Shown: positions 1 through 10,975 of the stretch, one piece after another | How positions within the stretch are numbered: the stretch's first letter is position 1 | How the letters are laid out: each line of letters opens with the position of its first letter | NCBI RefSeq assembly: GCF_032854445.1 | Contig: NC_088297.1 | Span: forward strand, 2,213,403 to 2,277,402 | DNA from: Liolophura sinensis | Taxonomy: Eukaryota > Mollusca > Polyplacophora > Chitonida > Chitonidae | DNA length: 64,000 bases | Direction: 5' to 3' | Notes under the pieces: model-generated | Told to the model about the DNA's origin: nothing | The model's database searches: none | The model's input: the letters and a program-made list of their open reading frames with translations, nothing else | Made by a program: the position numbers and the translations under genes

Positions 1-1195
1 TAAGCAACTGAGCCAAATTGGCAAAGTGGAGCAGGTGACTGACTGACGTTAAATTGGGTCTCATTTAAAGGCTTTCAACGCTCTTTGTGGTCCAAAGTTT
101 ATAATCTTGGTAGTAAAAGACCTGAGTGCAAAGTCTCAGAAGTTAATTGAGGTATATTCGTGGAAATGCTTTACACTAAAAAGTAATAGGTTTAGTTGGT
201 GTAAGGTTAGAATAGGCTAACTCTCGTCTTAAAACGTTAAAAAATATTCTTCTGATGATAAGAAAGTTTTCTTTTCACTTTATACGAACATATATAATTT
301 TGGTTAGGCTAAATTCTCTTTCCTTCACCCCATGACTATTTTTTCCTTTTTTTTTTTACAAAATACGATAACATAACACTAGAGCGTTGTAACCGTATGG
401 TTCTCCCTATTACGTCCACCGTAAAGAAAGTGGACATCTTCCATGTACAGTGGTCAATGTACATTTCTTTCTCAATCGGACTAAATCATCTTAAAGTGAG
501 AATTCCATGAATAGCACTTCTAGGCTATTTGATGCCATTTAGGGTGAAGTTCAGACCTATCGGGAAGTAGCCCATTTCTGACACTCTAAACATTCATAAG
601 TCATAATCACATCAGTAGTAAGCTCGCATGGTTTGGGCAGAAGTATGTTGAAAGCCTTGGCTTTTTCTTGGTATATGGGCTTTGTGCAAGACCTCATGGG
701 CGCAAATGGGCGATGGGTAGCAATAGTTGGTAATACATATCCAAGAATCAAATTAATAACAAAATCAAGGTGTTCAAAAAATCTTTGTTTTAAATATTAA
801 ACCTGACTAATTTGTCAATGACATCTAACTGAACTGGAGTAAAACTTTGTATTTATCTATTTTCATATCACCTTTTCCTTTTTATACTGATCTACAGACT
901 CACATCACATACGTACTTATTACTTCTATTACGTCATTAGATGTTTTAAACATCTAAAAAGTTTTTGTGAGGTGAGGGGCCTAACCACTGATTTTACGGT
1001 CAGTATTTCCCAGCACAGAATCCACACATTCGCATACATTTAACTACATGCATATTCAACAGTCTAAAAAAATTTTAAGTACAACTGTTTTCATGCACAC
1101 CTCTAGCTTGTCCAATTGAAGAAAGTTGTCATATTTTGTAACTTTCCTTTAAAGATGATACAAATAACCTTATGTTTAAACAGTACTGTGTTCAG
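1..1195. other. 5' flank or intron of Ig receptor gene 1
   Basis: No coding exon is visible. The stretch is AT-rich non-coding sequence repeated at 11203-12410 and, in part, in reverse orientation at 49000-49560. By analogy with copy 2, the signal-peptide exon of gene 1 should lie left of base 1, so this is probably intron 1. Confidence 0.6.
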
Positions 1196-1504
1196 TTACC
1201 GTGGACATGGCGTTAGCTCAGAGTGTCGTGGTGGGATCCGAGGGAGGGGCGGTGGTCCTGCCCTGTATTGGCAGTATACAGACGGATCTGCGGTGGCGTA
1301 TTAGTAATATGCTCCTCCTAACCAGAATCGATGGTCAAGTCCTCAAAGAAAACACCCCCTGGAAGGATGTAATTAGCCTTGTGGGGAGCCGTAATAACCT
1401 GAGCATCAGCTCCCTCAGTCGTCAGAGAGATGACGGCAGGACGTTCACGTGTGACGGTATAGGACCTGGAGTAGATCGGCAGGACACAACTGTCAGGGTG
1501 TTGG
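1196..1504 (+). CDS. Exon 1 seen: Ig V-like domain
   Basis: The acceptor is TTCAG at 1191-1195 (TAAACAG at 1183 is an alternative) and the donor is G|GTAAGT at 1505. The exon is 309 bp, phase 1-1. It reads VDMALAQSVVVG, then GGAVVLPC (B-strand Cys), LRW (C-strand Trp), NLSISSLSRQRDDGRTFTC (E to F strands with the D-x-G-x-x-x-C signature) and DTTVRVL (G strand). The pattern fits a V or I-type Ig fold. The donor lies in the first unit of a 47-bp tandem array. Confidence 0.8.
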
Positions 1505-4500
1505 GTAAGTACCTGTACATGTAGAACAACAGACAACTGGCAGGGTGTTAGGTAAGTACCTGTACATGTAGAACAAAGGACAACTGTCAGGGTGTTAGGT
1601 AAGTACCTGTACATGTAGAACAGAAGACAACTGTCAGGGTGTTAGGTAAGGACCTGTACATGTAGAACAGAACTCAACTGCCAGGGTGTTAGGTAAGTAC
1701 CTGTACATGTAGAACAGGAAACAACGGTCAAGCACATGTGGTCCAATATATGTGTCAGTGTTACACGTGATTTACTGATTTATTCTTTGATTGGTGTAAT
1801 ACGCCGTACTCAAGGATATTTCACTTATTCGACGGCGGCTAGCATTATGGTGGGAAGAACCAGGCAGAGCCCGGAGGAAACCCTCAACTACACGCGGGTT
1901 GCTGCAAGACCTTCCCACGTATGCCCTACACGTGATTGAATATGGGTATACAATTTTTGTAGCCAACAGATTTGTATCGTTCACACCGCGTATGAAAGGC
2001 CCATCCTATTTGCGGCAGCCGCGCAAAGCCCCCCTAGAGTGGGTTCAAATTACTCCAGATTGCGCCACTAAATGTTGAATTTTAAATCCCCAGCTTTTGT
2101 TTTTCCCAAAAGATACCTTGGGATATGCTGATTATAAAATGCTAATTCTTAAGTTGCAACTCACGTACAATTTCCAGTAAAAACGAGTCAAAAGTTAATG
2201 ATTGTTCTAAATTTCCCCAAAACAATGCTATCAGTCACGGTTGAGTACATCATCGAATGCTATTTTAAAGGTACTTACCGCCGAAAAACCGATTCTTATT
2301 TTCTTAGCTGATGTACTAAACCAAATGAGAAACGTCTGATTAACGCTAATTAGGACATCTGTTGGTGATGTAACGTACAATGATGATTTTTTTAAACAAA
2401 TTATACCTAAAGCTAAACATGTAGGCGCACTGATAAAACAAACAGTAAATTCTTATCCCCCCAACTACATGTATAAATCTATTTAAGAACGGGTCAAATA
2501 TTTACATCTCAAATGACCTCAATACGAGTGGAAAGGTCAAGGTTGAGTACAAGGATGAAACTCTTTTCACAGGTTCTTCATAACAAACAAAAGCCCATTC
2601 TTGAACACATCAAGCCATTAAAAAAACGGCTTAATTAACGCTAATCCGGCTTTTTTTTTACAAAAACTAATTTGACATATGTTGATAATGATATGCGAAG
2701 GTCACGGAATGCAGAGGTCAAGGTACATCAGCTCTTTACGGCATAAAGCTGTACAGAGGTCAGCTGCTGGCGAATACACGTGTGACAGCAACGGGTCGGA
2801 AATTGACAAAATTAAACGTTTTACTCTTTGTCGTACCTTAACTGGGTTTGACAAAATACAAAATGAGAAGAAAATGCTAACCTATATATCAACTGTCAAT
2901 ATTGTAGCTCCATCGGATGTGGAGGTGACTTTTGACCAACGTTCTCATCAGTTAACCTGTACAGCTGAGGGTTATCCTAACATGCACACCTTCAGCCCGT
3001 GGGAACATCGCCTGGGCGGGATACTCATACGGAGACTGGGGAATGAGACACTTGGCACTTCTGTAAACTACGTTCTGCCTGAGAACCTGACATACACAGA
3101 GACGGGAGATTACGTGTGTTCAGTGACAAACGGCATTAAGTCTTCACAATCAGGGCTGATCTATGTGGCTCCTCTCAGTAAGTTTTAATATTATTTTGTA
3201 AGATAAAGCTGTGGATTGAAATTTTTATGTGACCAACCTAAGCATTATCTGCTCTCTCCATTTGCTCTACACTGACAAGCTCCTGAGATCATTTGTCAGA
3301 TAGGGTTTGTCATATCTGACAGAAAACCTGTTTGCACAATAAACAAAGGTGTTCCACGTGCAATTGGCTACTGACGTCACACAGATGACGTGATGACGTC
3401 ACACAGACGATATGTACATCTATCTTGATGGCCTTACACTGATAACATGATGCCGTCATACAGCCTAACATAATGACATTACATAAACTAGGACGCCAAG
3501 CAGAGTGGACCATCACTTTCAATACCCAGTTTTATTAAGATTTGTAGCGCTGTCTGCTCAAGACACAATGTATACTGTCAGTATTTTAAAGGATAGATAA
3601 AACTCTTTGGTTTCATTTCTCAATGTGCAGATTATCAAATGTAATAACATATAACAGCACAAGCTTTCATCTTTCACTTTGGGGGAGTGGGGAGGTAAAA
3701 ATGTTTTCAAAGCACAGTTTTCTTAATACCCTAGCTGTCAGTCCGGAAATTAAGCAGCTTGCAGTGCTGACGTTAACGATGAACCCTGTTTAAAAAATAA
3801 CTATGTGGATGACAGACCGAGCCGGAATCGGGGCAGGGCTAACGTTATCGACAGAATTCACCGGGCACTTCGGGGGTGTACACCGAGTTCCAAGCAAGGT
3901 GACATCCGACCGTTGACATCACGAGCTGGCCATTGAAGTTTCCTAATGATTAAGTAACATCTGTAACGATTTGCTACTATTGTAGTAAAAATGCCAGTTC
4001 ATCTACAAGCCGTGCAGCAACAACAACAATGTGTTCGATACAATGTTCAGTTCTCATTTCTGTTATCATCATTTTAAACTGCCCAACTGTTTGGAGTTCA
4101 TTTTAAGGTACATTTTAACGAAACAATATAAACTCAAGACCAAAAGAAACTTTACCACTCATAAATTGAAGTTTAGCAAACGTTTTCAATGAATTCGGTC
4201 AACTTAACCCAGTAAAAATCAAGTGTAAATATATTCCCATTTGGGTAAAGCTACATGTAAGCCAATACCAATCCGTTGCAACAGAAAAATAAAAGTTTAA
4301 ACCACGTGACCCGTGGACGGGCGGAATCCACAAGGTCAAGCGGTGTAAAAAACGTTAAAGCCAGTATGTCAGACATGCACAGTGTTTAAAAACCACCGTA
4401 GTGATGCCACGACTGTCTCCAGAACAACGCCAGAGGGCCCTGGGCATGATGGCTGTGAGAGCCACTCATACTAACATTGCAAGAACTTATGGCTGTTCTC

Positions 4501-7500
4501 GTGTAACCGTTTCAAATCTGATGCAGCGATACAGGCAGACAGGACTGACCTCAGACAGGCCAAGATCAGGCAGACCTAGGATAATCAGTGCCCGGTACTT
4601 GCGTGTCTTGCATCTGCGCAATCGCTTCCTGACTGTGACGTCATCATCACTGAATGCGTTAGGTCATCGACTCAGTCGGTAGACAGTGTCAATGAGACTC
4701 CGGGATCAAGGAATCCGGGTTTATTGACCAATCAGAGGGCAATTATTGACGGCCCAACATCGTTGTCAGAGGTTGAGGTGGGCCCAAGTTGTACAACGTT
4801 AGCTGCGACGTGATTGGCAACGGGTCGTCTTCACAGATGAGCCGCCTCTGTATGTTCAGAGCTGATGGAAGACAGCGTGTAGGCCGTAGAGGAGTCAAAA
4901 AATCGGCATAAGTTTCCATTCAGGAAGTGGCGCCGTATGGTGATGGTGGAGTGATGGTATGGGGAGGGATTTGTGGACAGGAACAGACACCACTGGTCAT
5001 GATTGACGGACACTTAACAGCTCGGCGTTGCGGCGTCCAGCATCTGTTGTTTTGTGTTATTATAAATTTGGGTAATTAAACGTATGGTAAAGTTTCTTTT
5101 GGCCGTCCGTTTATGTAGAGTTATGTACAAGTGATATGACGATTCACTGTGCCTATGGATGACCGATCACGAGAAGTCCAAATATGGCGTCTAGTTCTAT
5201 GGGCTTATGTACGTTGCCAGTGTCTAGTTATTTTACATAAGCACTGAGAGTAAAACCCTAGCTGTAGTGAATCGACCATAGGCCATATTTCACCGGTTTC
5301 ATGTGACGATCTCCTAAGTTTCATACAATCGTCACTGCACTGTTTATACACTCATTGCTGTACAGAATAGATTATGTGGAGTGACCGGAAGGTTAACTGT
5401 AATATTGTGGTCAACGGGTGGTTTCTTAAGAGTTTCTAGACTCTATGCACTACAATATACCAATGCTAAATCTCTCTAATCGTCAACCTTCGTATTTAAA
5501 TGCTCATATTATTCTCTGCTTGTTTTTTTTCCTTGTATTTGTTTTTTTCTTTTCAGCTCCCGCTGTGTTTCAGAATCACTCAAAGAAGGTGACGATTGGT
5601 TTGGGGACATCTGAGACAATATTCGTGTCTTTTTACGCGATCGTCCTCCGGTACTGTCCGGGTGATGTGGGAGAAAGCCGGAGAGAGTGACACCCTACAG
5701 TCTCACCGGGAAGAGGCGGGTCTGGTCAGTCTGGTGCTGTATGGTCAGCTGGTCAGTCTTCTGGGGACAGTCACCATACTGACACTGACTGATGTCCGCC
5801 AGGAGGATAAGGGCAACTATACCTTGACCGTCTCCTCTGACATCAACGGAGTAGCCGACACATCAAGTACCAGATTTTATGTTGACGTCACTGAGAAGCC
5901 ATCGGCAAAGAAAGGTTTTGCGTTAAAGTTCGGTTAAATCAAGATGTCAAGATAGTAATTTTAAATCTGCAGAACCTTAGAGTAAACAAAGACGTCTTTG
6001 TAGTAGTTAAATGCGTCCAGACTAAATTCCAAAACAGCCTAAAACACAAGTTCCCATAGTAATATATAAGAAAAAGTAAATACATAGTCATAAAGCTGGT
6101 AACATGTTCTAAATATTTCCAGCGCCAGTACGTCGGAAGTGGACATTGTTAATTAAACAGTTTGTTTGTCGTTGCAGACACATCTGGAAATCACGCTGGA
6201 GCAAACAGTGGGGCGATTGTTGGAGGGGTGTTAGGCGGTTTCCTCGTTGTTCTTACATCTATCTTTACAGTGATAGTTGTGATCTTATGGAGAAGATCAA
6301 AAACGAAAGGTTGGTATTCCTGACTCCGGAGATTTCCAAGCGAATGTCAGAAGAACAACAGTTATTTTGGGGATCCTGGGTTTGTAACTTGACAAACAAA
6401 TTAGAGTAGGCGGTTTTGCAGGATGAAAACGAGCTTCGTGCTCTATAACCACGTTTACCGTTTTAATACGGAATAACATTCATATTCTACATGTCCATGT
6501 TGATGGCACCCAAAACACATCCTTGTGTTGCCTAAAGAAAATTATACGTGTGTTATTTTCTCTTTCACGCTTTACTAAAAATAAGTGATTTGAATGGTAA
6601 TTAGTTCGTCCGATTGAGTGATATGGCATATTAGAGATTATTTACACTTATATAAGGGCAGTTATATTAAAGAAGGTAGAGAACTTGAAACGATTGTGTG
6701 AAGTACCATTCTACGATGCAAAATAAATGTGCAAGGGACCGTATACATTTAACACTTTGCAGAGCTGTGCAGTGATACAAGTTTATAGTTTGCTTTATTT
6801 TATTTCAGCTTTACCAGAGGGTACTGAAAACAGGTACTTAAATTCCACTATTTCTCTACTCGTTATTTCACATGTAGTATCACTACACGACAAACCCTGA
6901 GTCTATCAAACAGAGTGCAGAGATTGTCAGTGAGCACTTAACACAGAAATAGTGTGCCATGGTAACGTAATTGTTCGGAGACGGTGCAAATCTTCTTTTT
7001 TACATATCGGAGCTTTCAGAGTTTGAGGTTATTAAACCATGCGAATGAAAAATGAGGTCAGGTTTTCCTGTTCTCACTTAATATTTCACTGAGTCTTTCA
7101 TAAGATAAAATATGAAAAAGACGTATGCTGTTATCTGTTTTTTTCTTAATTAAATATTTTTAATGAAGCATAGAGAAACACAATTGTTTTGTTCCTGATC
7201 AGAGCTCTCTTTATCTGATACAACGTAATAAACACTAAAGAAAAAAAAACCCGCTAATTTCCGCCTGTAGGATTTGTTTTTTGTATCTTCTTCCGAATGG
7301 CCGGTATTACAGAAATATAGAGCACAATTTAAAAGATACGATGGGAAAAATAAACGTTCATAATTTGCACAGTCATTTAGTTTCATGATAAACTAAGCTT
7401 TAATAAAAAGGGAAATGTGAGAGCCTTGGAGGAAGTAACCACATAATTACTAACAGTGACTAAACTTATCTTACTAAATTGCTATTCTAGGCAGATGTCA

Positions 7501-8294
7501 CCAGCAGGAGATCTCATCGGAGAAATGCGGACGATACCGAGACCGGCCGATACTCACCATGACCCTGCTGTCAATATCAGTAAATATCGATAAAAATCAG
7601 ATGTTATTTTTATTGGCTAATTCTCTGAAATAAAACAGATATGGTAAAGGCGTCAAGTGATACAACTGACGTTTAATAAATGTTAAGCTTGCCACAGGTT
7701 GAGCTGACAAGTTCAAATCTGGAATTTGGATAACAAAAATTGCATATAGTATTCACTCAACTATTTAAGTGTTTATTTCTTTTCGGAGACTGGAGGAGAA
7801 TTGAAACCACTATAAGCTACGTAAGCTTCTTAACTGCTTCCAATAACGTATGCAGTGACTGTGAGTTCAAATCCAGTTCATGCTGGCTCCCTCTTCGGTC
7901 GTATACGGCATTGTACGGCGGTAACCCGTGGAAGGTCGTGGGTTTTTTGCTGGGATGTCTTCGGTTTCCTCCAACCGCTGTCGTCATTAAGTCACATATT
8001 TTTGAATACGAAGTATAACTTTAATCAAATAAACCAATCTCATATATTACATCAAATATCTACAAGCAGTTGGCTTCTGTATATTAGCAGGTATATATAT
8101 GTGTAATTACAGATCACAGTTACGAGTCACTTGCTCACAATATCGCCAGAAACCCAGGATCACGTGAGGTGAACTATGAGTCCATGACGTCACCCACTAC
8201 GTCTGGTGACAACACGTACGAGAACACTGAGGGTACTAAGTCTAATGCGGAGGCGGCACGGAGTGAGGACCGGGCAAACTACCAGAACGTCTAA
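1196..8294 (+). CDS. Ig-superfamily transmembrane receptor with tyrosine-motif tail, gene 1
   Basis: Seven exons are visible: 1196-1504 (Ig V-like), 2908-3177 (Ig C2-like), 5557-5914 (Ig V-like), 6178-6309 (transmembrane), 6809-6833, 7491-7579 and 8113-8294 (cytoplasmic, stop TAA). The Ig and TM exons start and end in phase 1, the usual layout of extracellular Ig exons. The leader exon is outside the window. Domain order (V-C2-V-TM-tail) resembles invertebrate Ig-type immune or adhesion receptors. A role in surface recognition and tyrosine-phosphorylation signalling is inference; no named orthologue is recognised. Exon 3 lacks two bases compared with copy 2, which shifts the frame near 5638, so as written the gene is broken before the membrane segment. 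This could be a real lesion or an assembly error, because all other exons are intact. An AATAAA follows at 8856. Confidence 0.7.
1485..1735 (+). repeat. 47-bp minisatellite made of exon end plus splice donor (5 donors)
   Basis: The unit is about 47 bp and includes 'cagggtgttaggtaagtacc', i.e. the end of the Ig exon, the GTAAGT donor and the start of the intron. Five GTAAGT/GTAAGG donors lie in a row, at about 1505, 1552, 1599, 1646 and 1693. The first is the one joined to the intact exon frame. Using a downstream donor would add an in-frame TAG within the first unit (reading GKYLYM then stop). Confidence 0.9.
1770..1938 (-). mobile_element. SINE family A copy (tail at left)
   Basis: The + strand begins with 'gatttattctttgattggtg', then 'acgccgtactcaaggatatt' and 'gcattatggtgggaagaacc'. 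This is the reverse complement of the SINE tail seen in fuller form at 50848-51105. An orthologous copy sits at 13542-13710, so the insertion predates the gene duplication. Confidence 0.8.
2690..2825 (+). pseudogene. Relic of an Ig-domain C-terminal half
   Basis: In frame with the following C2 exon there is an open stretch reading YISSLRHKAV, then SAAGEYTCDSNGSE. The A-G-E-Y-T-C string is the F-strand signature of an Ig domain, and ISSL fits the E strand. No matching B/C-strand half and no convincing acceptor precede it. It may be an unused half exon: the inverted gene has an Ig exon (57529-57324) that stops just before this point of the fold. Confidence 0.45.
2908..3177 (+). CDS. Exon 2 seen: Ig C2-like domain
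   Basis: The acceptor is ATTGTAG at 2901-2907 and the donor is CTCA|GTAAGT at 3178; the exon is 270 bp, phase 1-1. It encodes APSDVEVTFDQ, HQLTC (first Cys), SPW (Trp about 14 residues on) and TGDYVCSVTNG (second Cys). Two N-glycosylation sequons (NET, NLT) are visible. The 57202-56958 exon on the - strand is a diverged copy with a 25-nt deletion. Confidence 0.8.
4139..5103 (+). mobile_element. Tc1-like DNA transposon, decayed
   Basis: Terminal inverted repeats match: 'accaaaagaaactttacca' at 4139-4157 and its reverse complement with few changes at 5085-5103. The coding frame starts at ATG 4404 (MPRLSPEQRQRALGM) with a paired helix-turn-helix typical of Tc1/mariner transposases (IARTYGCSRVTVSNL, GRPRIISAR). 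It stops at 4682. Fragments of the catalytic region (VVFTDE, GDGGVMVWGG) follow in broken frames to about 5020, so the element is dead. The same insertion sits in copy 2. Confidence 0.85.
5557..5914 (+). CDS. Exon 3 seen: Ig V-like domain, 2-nt frameshift
   Basis: The acceptor is TTTTCAG at 5550-5556 after a long T-rich tract; the donor is AAAG|GTTTTG at 5915. The exon reads APAVFQNHSKKVTIGLG, then SETIFVSFYA, then after a frame change GTVRVMWEKAGESD and TILTLTDVRQEDKGNYTLTV. The exon is 358 bp where copy 2 has 360: 'tacgcgatcg' here versus 'tacgcacgatcg' there. The domain lacks canonical B and F Cys residues (F-V-S-F and N-Y-T-L), an unusual disulfide-free V-like fold. Confidence 0.75.
6178..6309 (+). 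CDS. Exon 4 seen: transmembrane segment
   Basis: The acceptor is GTTGCAG at 6171-6177 and the donor AAAG|GTTGG at 6310; the exon is 132 bp, phase 1-1. It encodes DTSGNHAGANSG, then a 26-residue hydrophobic helix from AIVGGVLGG to VIVVILW, then a basic stop-transfer WRRSKTK. The Gly-rich start (GAIVGGVLGG) is common in invertebrate and vertebrate Ig-family receptors. Confidence 0.85.
6809..7579 (+). CDS. Exons 5-6 seen: juxtamembrane cytoplasmic exons
   Basis: A 25-bp micro-exon (6809-6833, between TATTTCAG and GTACTT) encodes ALPEGTEN and shifts the phase from 1 to 2. The next exon (7491-7579, after TATTCTAG, before GTAAAT) encodes QMSPAGDLIGEM and TIPRPADTHHDPAVNI and returns to phase 1. 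Both also occur in the inverted copy (55087-55063 and about 54405-54320), which supports them as real exons. The intron between has no other coding signal. Confidence 0.7.
7845..8035 (+). mobile_element. SINE family A copy, diverged
   Basis: A B-box-like 'gagttcaaatccag' at 7862 is followed by a degraded body ('ggttttttgctgggatgtct') and the tail 'catatttttgaatacgaagt' ending in 'aatcaaataaa'. The inverted receptor copy has the same insertion in mirror orientation near 53870-54030. Confidence 0.7.
8113..8294 (+). CDS. Exon 7 seen: cytoplasmic tail with four Tyr motifs
   Basis: The acceptor is AATTACAG at 8105-8112; the stop TAA is at 8292-8294. The tail of about 60 residues carries four phosphotyrosine-type motifs: SYESL (Y-x-x-L), NYESM (Y-x-x-M, PI3K-SH2 type), TYENT and NYQNV (Y-x-N, Grb2-SH2 type). 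YESL and YESM are 18 residues apart, so the pair is not a canonical ITAM, and the residues at -2 do not make a strict ITIM. Signalling through SH2 proteins is inferred from these motifs. Confidence 0.75.
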
Positions 8295-8880
8295 TCTCAT
8301 CTATGTTTATTTATTTTTTTAACATCAAATGCGTCATATACACCTAGGGTTCCGGATAGCTGAGAGCCTAGCGGTGTTAATTGGTTCTCTACCGGAACCA
8401 AAGTGAACTATATGTTTACTCTTCCTCTGTCCCCCAATCAGTCCATCTGTCCGTCACTAAACTCTTTTCCGGACTTTTTGTGAATCGTTTTGTAATGTGC
8501 ATTATATTTCATGGAAACTTGGTAAATGTCTTCACCATGGGGAGTTACAGATTGGTCGCTTTTGTACATGTATATATGTGGTACACAAGTTTCTTATGTT
8601 CGTTTTGTTCGTTTCATCCTAGTTTTGTTTTACTTTTGTGAACTGCATACTTATGTATGACATTGGTTGTGTATCAAACGGTTTACTCAGATGTTTACAA
8701 GTTCCGCATTAAATTGTTTCTTGCTATTTTAGGAGCTTCTAACCAATATTGGACGTGTATTACGGGAAAAAATCCTTCTAGAAATGATGGAGAAAAGCCT
8801 ATTTTATATTTCCTTTGTTGTGACCTGTATGCACTGTTCAATATTTTCTCGTGTGAATAAAATTACATTGGCATCTTGTT
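8295..8880 (+). other. 3' UTR of receptor gene 1 with poly(A) signal
   Basis: This AT/GT-rich stretch follows the stop. A canonical AATAAA at 8856-8861 is the likely cleavage signal. The sequence is conserved in inverted order at about 52640-53640. Confidence 0.6.
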
Positions 8881-8950
8881 GGTCTCGATATGTATACAAA
8901 TAGCGCATTTTCTAGTGTGGGGCATCAGGAATTGTCACCTCGAGAGAAAT

Positions 8951-9235
8951 AATGAGTGAGTGAGTATTAGGGGTTTAACGTCGTATTTCACAATTTTTTT
9001 CACGAGTCATAAGAGTGCATGTTATGTGCCTCCTTGTTGCAAGACGGATTTCCATCGTTCTTTTATCTAGTGCTGCTTCACTGAGACGCCTTACCGAAGA
9101 CAAATAAGCCACCCCGCCCGAACCATTATACTGATACGGGTCAAGCAGTCGTTGCACTATCTCCTTAATGCTAAACGCCAAGCGAGGAAGCTACAACCTC
9201 CACGAAGCGGACGTTCTACCAACTCGAGAGAAGTG
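8951..9235 (-). mobile_element. SINE family B copy
   Basis: Starts 'gagtgagtgagtattagggg' with 'tttaacgtcgtatttcacaa' and ends with 'gcggacgttctaccaactcg', which in reverse complement resembles a tRNA A-box head (TTGGTAGAACG). The conserved middle 'ccattatactgatacgggtc' recurs at 44998-45335 and 48238-48575. Confidence 0.8.
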
Positions 9236-10402
9236 AAACCCGAGTTCAATATCACCTGTCGATATTTCCTTATACCGAAAAAACAGTAGCTTTTTGAGGT
9301 GTACTTTAAATCGTCAAATTCGGACGGAGATAGCGAAGTTATAACCACCGTTTGCTTGTTTACAAACTAGCAGACGCAAGAGGCCTCTCAAAAGGAGATA
9401 ACTGCTGTGAAATAACGCACGTGGTCGTTTGATATTAGCACGAGATCGTTGGACATTGTCTCGTCAAGGAGATCGTTGGGTATTGCTTGCCAAAGTGGGA
9501 TAATACTTTGCGAGCGTGACGCTGCATTCCTTGAGCGCGTGATCGCTGTACATTGTGTTTTGCGGAATACCATGTGACCGTCTCTGGACCACTGGAAACG
9601 GAGAATAACCCTAGGAGGTATAATAATAACAATTTTTTGATTTGTCATTTTGTGATAAGTCATTTGTACCGATTTGTACATGCTTAAGTGCAGTTTCAGT
9701 TCCTTATGTGCAATACTGTTTGTTTACATTTTAACAAGGGAATTCCACACTTATCATTTTGTTCCTCAGCATTGGTCGTCAGGTTGTACTTTTGCTATTT
9801 AAACACGTTTCTCAAAATGGATAGTTGTAGGGTACTGCCCGAGCACGCGGATTGGTCATCACGGGGAACTCGTACATTGCTCTCTAACAATTGCCGGGGT
9901 GATTTTATTCAGTACATCTTAGTTTAGTAAGACTGGTGTAGAAAACACTGACATGTTCTGGCTTTTCATTTATTCCATTTGTTAGCTGTAATTTTCCATT
10001 TTTCAAAAACACCTTGATATGTGTGCATAACCGATCTTTGGATCAGGGTTAAACTGGCTGATCCTCTTTTTTCAATCACTCTCCATTCTTTCTGTCACTC
10101 GACAAGAAGAGTGCACACAGGTGTCTTCTGCTACCAGAAATGGTTAAATAAAATTAGACTTTAAAAATACGGTTCGAAAGCTCGTCAGTAAGTTACTGGA
10201 GATCGGTGGTTTACACCAGGTACTCCGATTTCATCCACCCATAGAATTACCCAACAAGACAAAAATGAAAACATCCCGAGAATAAGTAAATACATTTTAC
10301 CAGAAATGGAGAAATAAAGATTTGTGTTTGCTGAAAATGGAAATTTTACGTGTCCAGATGTCTGACATACTTTGTAAGGCTCAGTCCTGCAGCTTATAAG
10401 TT
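9236..10402. other. Intergenic, dispersed repeat family D
   Basis: No gene is seen. The stretch 9690-10340 belongs to a family that recurs in reverse orientation at about 51180-52020 and more divergently at about 61950-62650 and 62870-63640. Markers are 'gcccgagcacgcggattggt' at 9838 and the 'aatggagaaataaa' segment near 10305. Confidence 0.6.
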
Positions 10403-10442
10403 ATGAAGACAATGTTAGCTTTAGCTGTTTTATTTCTAAGAG
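10403..10442 (+). CDS. Candidate signal-peptide exon of receptor gene 2
   Basis: ATG at 10403 opens MKTMLALAVLFLR, a basic start followed by a hydrophobic core typical of a cleavable signal peptide. A GT at 10443 (AAGAG|GTGTAG) would end the exon in phase 1, which matches the phase-1 acceptor of the V-like exon at 12411. The inverted copy (minus, about 50831-50793) retains it with one base lost in the T run, giving an early stop. No splice junction can be proven from sequence alone. Confidence 0.5.
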
Positions 10443-10689
10443 GTGTAGGTCTAATAACACACTTTGATGTACATGTACATATGTGTACACAGAGCTTTAA
10501 CACAGAGCTAAGCTGTCCCAGTTTTACCATGTACCTATTACATATATTGTGCAGTGCGACACACATCATGATTTCCAAAGAATACATCAACGCAGAGATA
10601 GTCTCACCCAATGACCTACCCACTGTGTATAAACCAGACCGAAGGCTATGCTTACGTACATGTATACAACCTGGGCAGGGAAGTTAGCT

Positions 10690-10975
10690 CAGAGGTAAAG
10701 CTGATCATGGCGGGCTGGTGCCAGAGCTGGACACGTCTCTGTGTAGGTGCGTTCTATCCTTGTCGTCTACTGTGTGGCGTACGGTAGGTGTTATCCTCGA
10801 TAGGGCTGTCTGGTGCCGGGGATGGATACGTCTCTGTGTCGTTGAGTTCTAGTCTTGTCCTCTACTGTGTGTTGGACAGGAGTTGTTATCCCCAGTACGA
10901 CGGGCTAGTGCCGGGGATGGACAGGTCTGAGTGTCGGTGGATTCTAGCCTTGTCTACCTACACTTGAGGAGAGTT
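10690..10975 (+). repeat. About 95-bp tandem repeat, 3 units
   Basis: The motif 'tggtgccggggatgga' recurs near 10715, 10812 and 10908, with 'gttctagycttgtc' between. The reverse-strand counterpart at 49990-50530 has five units, so copy number changed after the inverted duplication. Confidence 0.75.

Larger units (their letters stand above)
1..6803 (+). repeat. Large direct duplication, copy 1 (Ig receptor gene 1, 5' part)
   Basis: The window opens inside a segment repeated almost base for base at 11203-18636. Both copies start with the same 'taagcaactgagccaaattg' and carry the same SINE, the same Tc1-like relic and the same Ig exons in order. Copy 1 continues past 6803 into the cytoplasmic exons, while copy 2 changes sequence there. 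The left limit of copy 1 lies outside the window. Shared transposon insertions show that they landed before the duplication. Confidence 0.93.
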
